Part shown: in pieces, positions 57,159 through 64,000 of the stretch
Position numbering within the stretch: position 1 is the first letter of the stretch
How the letters are laid out: each line of letters begins with the position of its first letter
NCBI RefSeq assembly: GCF_043290135.1
Contig: NC_134710.1
Coordinates: 204,940,692-205,004,691 of the forward strand
DNA from: Rhipicephalus microplus
Lineage: Eukaryota; Arthropoda; Arachnida; Ixodida; Ixodidae
Direction: 5' to 3'
DNA: 64,000 bases
Made by a program: the position numbers and the translations under genes
The notes under the pieces: generated by a model
Database searches by the model: none
What the model was told of the DNA's origin: nothing
Seen by the model: the letters and a program-made list of their open reading frames with translations, nothing else

Positions 57159-57196
57159 TTTACACCCTTTTGGGTGTAAAATTTTTTACTGTGTAT
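57159..57196 (-). repeat. Right terminal inverted repeat, 38 bp
   Basis: The reverse complement equals the left repeat except for one base (AAAA instead of AGAA in the small loop). Confidence 0.9.
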
Positions 57197-57274
57197 ATTT
57201 CGGCTGCAATAGCGCCACTGCTTGTACTCGAGCATACCTACATCCAAACTTCTGCATGCAGGTTTTGTCTGAAC

Positions 57275-57518
57275 TGATTGATTGATATTTGGGATTTAAC
57301 GTCCGAAAACGACCTTATGATTTTGAGAGATGCCGTAGTGGAGGGCTCCGGAAATTTCGACCACCTGGGGTTCTTTAACGTGGACCCAAATCTGAGCACA
57401 CGGGCCTACAGCATTTCCGCCTCCATCAGAATTGCAGCCGCCACAGCCGGGATTCAATCCCACGACCTGCGGGTCAGCAGCCGAGTACCTTAGCCACTAG
57501 ACCATGCACCGTGGTGGG
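57275..57518 (-). mobile_element. Complete tRNA-derived SINE, minus orientation
   Basis: The reverse complement gives A box TGGTCTAGTGGCTAAGG, B box GGATTGAATCCC, the full body and AATATCAATCAATCA tail. It lies just outside the right terminal repeat. Confidence 0.92.
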
Positions 57519-57707
57519 GCTTGCGGCCTCAATTTCGAAACAAGCCAAGCAGATCAGTAGATGAGCGAATTGAAAAGCGGGAAAAAGCTAGGTTATCACA
57601 AGCTCCTCTATGGCAGTGCAAGATTACCCAATTCGTTTATATACAAAGAAGCTGCTGCTGACCGTCCACCACAGTAAATGCTTGGCAGTTACACAAGCAC
57701 CATGACA

Positions 57708-57846
57708 TGCTGTAGGCCCAAATGCTCAGATTTGAGTGCATGTTAAAGTACCCCAGGTACTTGAAATATCTGGAGCCCTTCACTATGGCGGCTCTCTTAA
57801 TGATTTGGTTGTTTTGGGACATTAAGCCACACATAGCAATCAAAAA
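57708..57846 (+). mobile_element. SINE body and tail, headless
   Basis: TGTAGGCCCAAATGCTCAGAT, GTGCATGTTAAAGTACCCCAG, CCTTCACTATGGCGGCTCTC and CACACATAGCAATCAAAAAA. A 5'-truncated, diverged copy. Confidence 0.85.
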
Positions 57847-57849
57847 AAC

Positions 57850-60140
57850 ACGTACTATAAAAGTAACGAGATGAACGGGGGCCTTCTCAGACTCAACGAG
57901 TTTGTATCCGAGTTCACGCGTCAACCACTTTGATTGACAGACGCCGGCGGCCAAGATCGGGTCCTCCCACCACGTTTTTTTCTTGCCGAGAAACAACGCA
58001 CACGCCGCAACGCTTTATCACGCAAACAATGCACACACACACGCACGGAGAAGTAAAAGTTATATCATCACGTAGGTACTACATATCGCATTCGATTTCA
58101 CCGCTCTCACGGCGTATCCACTTATAGCCACGTTGCCTCCATGATGCGAGCGCCCCTAGTGACAACCTGTCCTTACACTTATCTGCAATATTATATATAA
58201 GAAAAACGAGCAGCACGAGAGTGCTGTGTGCCTCTTTGCTGCCTTCGAGAGTAGAAATTTCCATGCTGCAGAAGTAACGAAAAAAGTTTCCTTGAAAGAG
58301 GACAAATGCCGACGAACAGGCCTTTGGGAAGTGCATGTTGAGTTGGCAAAGGGAAAGCGCTACTATCAAGCTGACGGTCCTGCACTGCTGAAATGTTGGC
58401 TGAGTGGCGGCGCTGACGTTTACGCACGCGGTGTTTCTTTGATAACCACCGAAAATGCGCAACATGCGTTTCTGACGTCACGCGCATTTTTGTAGCCATT
58501 TTTATCAGTGCTGCTGTCACACGATCCACACTGTCTTGATGCCATGGCCACCATAGAGCAAGCTCGGAGCAAACTCGTCTGCCCGAGAAGTTTTGACCAT
58601 CCTGCATGGCACCCCTAGGACAATTGAAGATGATATATTGTCAACTTGGATGTTATGGTTAGACACAGTTTCTACGAAAAATGAGTTTCTATGAAAATGA
58701 GCACCCGCACGAACTTTTTATGAAATGTTCGTCTGGACGCTCAAGATAAAAACGAAGTACATGGAGGAGGAGGTAAAGGAAAAGGAGGGGATGTACTTGG
58801 TGGTACATTTCTCGTGCTTTTTTCTAAAGAACTTGGAAATATGTCTTGTTATGAATTCAATTGTTTTATAGTCTACTTAATTTCACAATTTCACTACGTG
58901 GTGCGCATAATTTTTGTTGCTGTAGGCTCTAGACATGCCCAGATACCTTTACCTTTATTGTCAGCGTCACCTTGACATAAAATAAACGCAGATATAATGT
59001 ATAAATTTAAATACTAGAAGTGCCACACAGATAAATAAAAAGTAAAACAAAGAAAGTACTTCAACAGCATTTTACAAAGACATATTGCAATAAAGAAGCG
59101 GCATGAGACAGGCTGGAACTATACCAATGCCTATGTACTGTATGGTATGCAAACAGAGAACCGCGAAAAAGAACACACGTGTTAACGATCAAGTTATGAA
59201 TAAAATAGCTCATTGAATAATTTAGCAGAAAGGATCAAGATATTCTACGCCAAGGTATGTTCGTTTTCGTAAGTGCTTGTTCTACTGCATCTAGCATTAG
59301 CATTGCTGGTACGAGATTGTTAGAATCTAATTTACATATAAGCAAATTTCATCGTATGTAAATCAAACTTAGATCCAAGAGATTTTTCAGATCACTGTTG
59401 TGGAAAAGCCTCGTGTCCCAAAGCAACCCCATTCTCACATCCTTCAGATTTTGTAACGAACGATCAGGCAAAAGAAACTTCGATAAAGATTTGCGCGAAA
59501 GAAGCCACAGGCAGAGTACGCGGAGCAGTGCACTGGTTGCTAGCAGATGTCGTTACACCAACAAAACTAGACATAAAAAAATGTTGAGAAAATCGGGAAA
59601 ACAAAAGGTTTGATTGGGGGGGAGACGTTGGCACATTTGTTACTGTCGAGACCACGCCATCGCTATGATGTGGTTTTGACCCAGTGATAGAGACTCACAG
59701 ACCTAATCACCTGCCCTCGCTACAGGACAGTCGTTAGCTTTATTAATGTGGTTTTGTGGCAACAGTATCAGCTTTAGGAGGGGAGTTCAGCCACCGTTTA
59801 TTGATTTGAAGATGTTGTTTATACAGCTGCATCTTGAATCTTAAGGCACAGGATACACGATTGAGTGTATAGAAAATGCAGATACAGATACTCGTCTAGC
59901 GAGACGCATCGCGATACATATACAGTTAGCCGACTCAGTACCTAAGATAATATTTTAAAAAAACTCATTTCTTCGATACTGTCTAACACGGCTAGTACTT
60001 TACCTCTCAGCAACGACTATACATTACAGCGCCATGACACACAAGAGCCTAATGTTTGGCTTTGCTCTTTTGATGTCATCGTTCTCACAATGATATGCAG
60101 ATCACTGTGATATGCAAGTAGAATTCTTCATGTTATTTAA
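57850..60140. other. No gene identified
   Basis: The block 58190-58620 has higher GC and open frames on both strands (58226-58495 plus; 58191-58607 minus). Neither is recognised nor splice-supported; it may be repeat-derived. The rest is AT-rich. Confidence 0.4.
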
Positions 60141-60154
60141 CTATTCACTGGCCT

Positions 60155-60396
60155 GCCCCATCACGGTGGTCTAGTGGCTAAGGTACTGGGCTGCTGACCC
60201 GCAGGTCGCGAGATCGAATCCCGGCTGCGGCGGCTGCATTTCCGATGGACGCGGAAATGTTGTAGGCACATGTGCTCAGATTTGCGTGCACGTTGAAGAA
60301 CCCCGGTGGTTGAAATTTCCGGAGCCCTCCACTACGGCGTCTCTCGTAATCATATCATGATTTTGGGACGTTAAACCCCACAAATCAATCAATCAA
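60155..60396 (+). mobile_element. Complete tRNA-derived SINE with perfect TSD
   Basis: A box TGGTCTAGTGGCTAAGG, B box AGATCGAATCCC, complete body, tail CCCCACAAATCAATCAATCA. A perfect 13-bp duplication TATTCACTGGCCT flanks it at 60142-60154 and 60397-60409. Confidence 0.95.
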
Positions 60397-60409
60397 TATT
60401 CACTGGCCT

Positions 60410-61170
60410 TCGCTGCCCCCTCTCTCTATTGGCTCAGAAATAAAGTAATCTCTTAAATCGGATACAATGCGGTTGCTTAATCGCACCTCAACGCATTGCC
60501 TTCTACCATGCCGCAAGGAAAGGAACGCTTGTGCGTGTAACATTGGCCGTTTGCAACTATCCTAGAATGTCTACTGGATTTACACTTGGTAAGTGCCTAT
60601 TACGCCACAGTTATTGTTCTTGCTAATTGGCGAAGTACGCCCTACTCGTCCGTAAGGGGCCACGCAGGCTTGCGCAGCTGCACTCTTTGTAAGCGTCGGC
60701 GGCTTTAGCCCATTCATTCTTTGCGCAAGTCACTTGTTTTAACGCAAAGTGCAATTCCAACATGCTGCCATGCAATATCATATGGGCAGAGTAGGCTCCT
60801 CCTTCTACATGGGAGTCATCCGTTGTTGTTTTTTTTGAAACAATTTTGAGCAACCGTGTGGCTGAGTAGTAGAATAACTGCTTGACGTGCAGACGGGATC
60901 GGTTCAGTTATCGCTGTGCACCGCGAATTCGTATAACCTACTTTATTTGCATATTTCTCAGTTTCATTGTGTACGGACAACAGAGGATCTTTCGCTCAGC
61001 ACCATCAACGCCGAGACCAACACCGGAATTTCAGTGATTTGAGCTTCCTAATTATGTAGAGAGCATATTTAACGGTTTCCTATTGATAGTACTGGCGAAG
61101 GAATTCCAAGGCGGAAGCGGTCGTATGACCAAATGGAAAGATTGCTCTCAGTGAGAAACTTGAAAATTCA
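60410..61170. other. No recognisable gene
   Basis: A tRNA-like phrase (CCGTGTGGCTGAGTAGTAGAAT, CTGCTTGACGTGCAGACGGGATCGGTTC) at about 60852-60905 could be the head of another SINE. Otherwise nothing. Confidence 0.35.
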
Positions 61171-61174
61171 ATTT

Positions 61175-61780
61175 CTTAAAATAACAATTGTATTGAGAAA
61201 ACTTCCCATATAAAAAGAACTGTTTCTTCAATTTTCTTTTAGGTATAAAGGTGATTTTTGATTGAAGCACCACATGGTCCCAATTGCGTCTGAATATGAG
61301 CAACAATGACAATTTTTAAATTTTGTAATTTTTTGTAGCAACGTTTAACCACTTCAAAGGTCCGAAAATATGTTATTCAGCAAAATATACCTTTTCCAAA
61401 TCAAGTATCGATTGCTCAAATAATCATACAAAGAGCAGTATTGCAATAGAAAAGTAGCAAACATAACACATTTTGGCTAAATTTTTGGAAGCGTATGTGG
61501 CAGGCAATAATGTTTATTGTCGGTTTGTATGTGGCCAAAGAATTGCACTATAATACTACTGAGCTTGAAACATTTTACACCAGAAATAGAAAGTGATATT
61601 TTCAAAATATTTTTTTCACAAACAACACGCAGATGACTATGGCAAATTTGGAAGGCATCCACGTCCACAAAATTGTTTTTTCTCCGATATATTTTTCTTC
61701 ATGCAGCGAATCAGCAAACTTTTTTGAATAAATTTGATATGATCACCGAAATGCTTGAACTTTAGGCGTGGAATAACCCT
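61175..61780 (+). repeat. Dispersed repeat R600, copy 3
   Basis: Aligns along its length with the copies at 45.8 and 52.4 kb (ACATGGTCCCAATTGCGTCTG, GATTGCTCAAATAATCATAC, AAAGAGCAGTATTGCAATAG, AACACATTTTGGC). It contains a local addition (GGCAATAATGTTTATTGTCGG near 61502). Confidence 0.82.
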
Positions 61781-63305
61781 ATTATATTCGTATTTAAAAA
61801 TTTTAATAATCACACACCCCTGTTTAGTGGATGCAAAACGCAATAAACCTAAAGCTACTGATATACGCTTCCTACACGCTATCTTCAGTGCACCTAGTGT
61901 CGTATGTCACGGAGTTTCACTTTTGAAAACACAATTTCGCCGTTTTTTGTTGGTGTTTTTCACTACAATGCAGTGTTTTCATGAGTACTTGGGACTATCG
62001 AGGAAGTCCGTGCCACGATTTTTCAGGGGTGCCTTTACTGATACAAAACTTCTATTTTCTCACCTTGTCTATGGTCACCGCCACAGTACACCTTTCCGTT
62101 GTCTATGAGGCCAGTAGAGCTTATTCTGTGAATAATAACGACAAACAGAGATCTAGTGAAGGCATCGCTTGAATTTGTGCTGGCCTTGTTCATATTTCTG
62201 CGTGTTGGTCTCATTGAGGAATGTTAATCAGCAGCGTAATGTTGAATATAACATATAGTTACCATCAGAATATATGCGAACCTCACCTCGTCTAACATTG
62301 AAACCGCTGCTACAAGCGCACTTCGGGGAATCCCCTGATTTTATTATTTTGTCCGTAAGAATTGTACCAGAGGTGCAATATATGATCAGTCAAAAAAAAC
62401 AAATTATCTATGGCGCAACATCACAATCCGAATCTCGATGACTTTTCAAGTGCAATTCAGCTCTGAAAGTTTCTCCTTTGCATTGTTTTGAAGGATGATG
62501 ATTGATTAAGAACATAAAATTTACTTGTATGTCACGTAGGCATGAAACTTTAACCGACTCCTCAGCTTCAGGAAGTGTGTCATGCACATTTTCTCTCTGC
62601 ATATTCTGCTTGGACTAAAGTTTTCGTCATGAAAGCAAAGTGCACTGACTGTATCCCTCGAGACCCGTAAGAGAGTTGATCAAGACAATTCTTCTCAGTG
62701 ACAGGCACAGCAGGGAAAGCTATGTACAAGTAAGATCAAACGCAATCGGGCCGCTACTTTTGCCACCGTGTGGAAAGACACTTGGCATCCCCCTGCGTGG
62801 CCTCACTGCACTCTGAATAAGGGCGAGTAAGCTTTTGCATAATTCAAATGCGCCTCTCTTCAGAAGACGCTGTCAAGTGCGTTGGCCCTCAAGACTGCGT
62901 CACTGATGGCACACAATGAATAGCCGATCTACACAATGAATAGCCGATCGTATAAAAGACAAAAAAAAGGTGCTGCAGCAATGTGATGCTTCGATGACTT
63001 GGAACTCTCGCACGTGCTGCTGGAAAAGGAAAGCGCTGAAGCTACAATTGTCTGAATCAAACGACGCCACAACGTAACGTAAGATTTGTTCATACTTTCT
63101 CTTCACCAACTTTGCCGTCAGTTGTCAATGCAATAGTGTTGTTTTGGGCTTGAGTAGCGCCAAAAACGAGTGATGTTTGGCGACTTCCAATGTTCCATCG
63201 CTGCTGTCCTCTTCGAACTCTTCGGACGACCTCGTTTTCCGACTTCGACAGGAAACTGGGGACATCAAACTCGCCACGCTACCCAAGCTCGGTTTTTCTC
63301 ATTCT
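61781..63305. other. No recognisable gene
   Basis: A 19-21-bp tandem duplication (ACACAATGAATAGCCGATC) is seen at about 62911-62949. The frame at 61755-62108 is unrecognised. Confidence 0.45.
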
Positions 63306-63308
63306 CTA

Positions 63309-64000
<692 letters not shown>

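Larger units (their letters stand above)
49507..57196. mobile_element. Candidate large TIR-bounded element (unclassified DNA transposon)
   Basis: A 38-base sequence at 49507-49544 recurs in reverse complement at 57159-57196 with a single mismatch. Each is followed inward by clusters of GGGTG/CACCC motifs forming small hairpins, as in transposons with sub-terminal binding sites. If the ends are CACAGT...ACTGTG, a TA dinucleotide flanks both. No second copy of either end occurs in the window. I recognise no transposase inside; the interior holds a spliced gene, a divergent gene candidate and several nested repeats. Alternatively these are two unrelated half-copies or a MITE split by a large insertion. 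Confidence 0.5.

Noticed and set aside
58191..58607. 138-codon minus-strand gene
   Set aside because: Several frames are open at once on both strands, suggesting compositional bias; no homology recognised.

Overview
This window is non-coding-dominated eukaryotic DNA, most probably from a hard tick (Ixodida, metastriate type). There are no bacterial-style operons. Instead there are short tRNA-derived SINEs whose head, body and ATCAATCA tail look like the SINEs reported from ixodid ticks (the Ruka family; assigned from memory, not searched). With them are decayed Ty3/gypsy, RTE-like, RNase-H-bearing LINE and Penelope-like retroelements, long TA, GT and TCTA microsatellites, and spliced gene structures with good GT-AG signals. 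Most long reading frames are retroelement remnants or microsatellite translations.

Layout. 1-3.5 kb: inner part of a broken Ty3/gypsy element (minus strand) running off the left edge. 3.6-6.8 kb: SINE tail, a palindromic repeat, unclassified LTR-like sequence and a long TA tract. 6.8-7.7 kb: 3' end of an RNase-H-type LINE. 10.8-18.4 kb: two TCTA tracts with related flanks, an RTE 3' fragment, a full SINE with target-site duplication (TSD), a roughly 145-bp tandem array with a dyad in most units, a hairpin-bearing SINE relative, degenerate minisatellites and a purine-rich tract. 18.4-31 kb: mostly featureless, AT-rich, with three SINEs. 31.1-35 kb: three LINE remnants and two SINE pieces. 35-41.6 kb: little that can be named. 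41.6-44.8 kb: a nearly complete RTE-like LINE with a tRNA-like head and only two stop codons. 45.8-47.6 kb: dispersed repeat R600, an inverted repeat between TA tracts, a long GT tract, and a TTF-type zinc-finger gene fragment (hAT-transposase-like).

49.5-57.2 kb is the most interesting part. Two 38-bp terminal inverted repeats (one mismatch) face each other across 7.7 kb, each followed by clusters of GGGTG/CACCC hairpins, as in large cut-and-paste transposons. Between them lie a 99-bp tandem repeat, a head-to-head inverted pair of Penelope-like fragments within a larger imperfect palindrome, a spliced minus-strand gene whose exons are too short to stand out as open frames, and a divergent plus-strand reading frame resembling the N-terminal domain of tRNA-splicing endonuclease subunit 54. 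A CpG-rich stretch between the two genes could be a shared promoter. 57.2-64 kb: more SINEs, a third plus-oriented R600 copy, and a CT/TA tract.

The retroelement proteins are broken and probably do not act together. The RTE-like LINE is the least damaged. Family names rest on motifs read by eye; no database search was possible.
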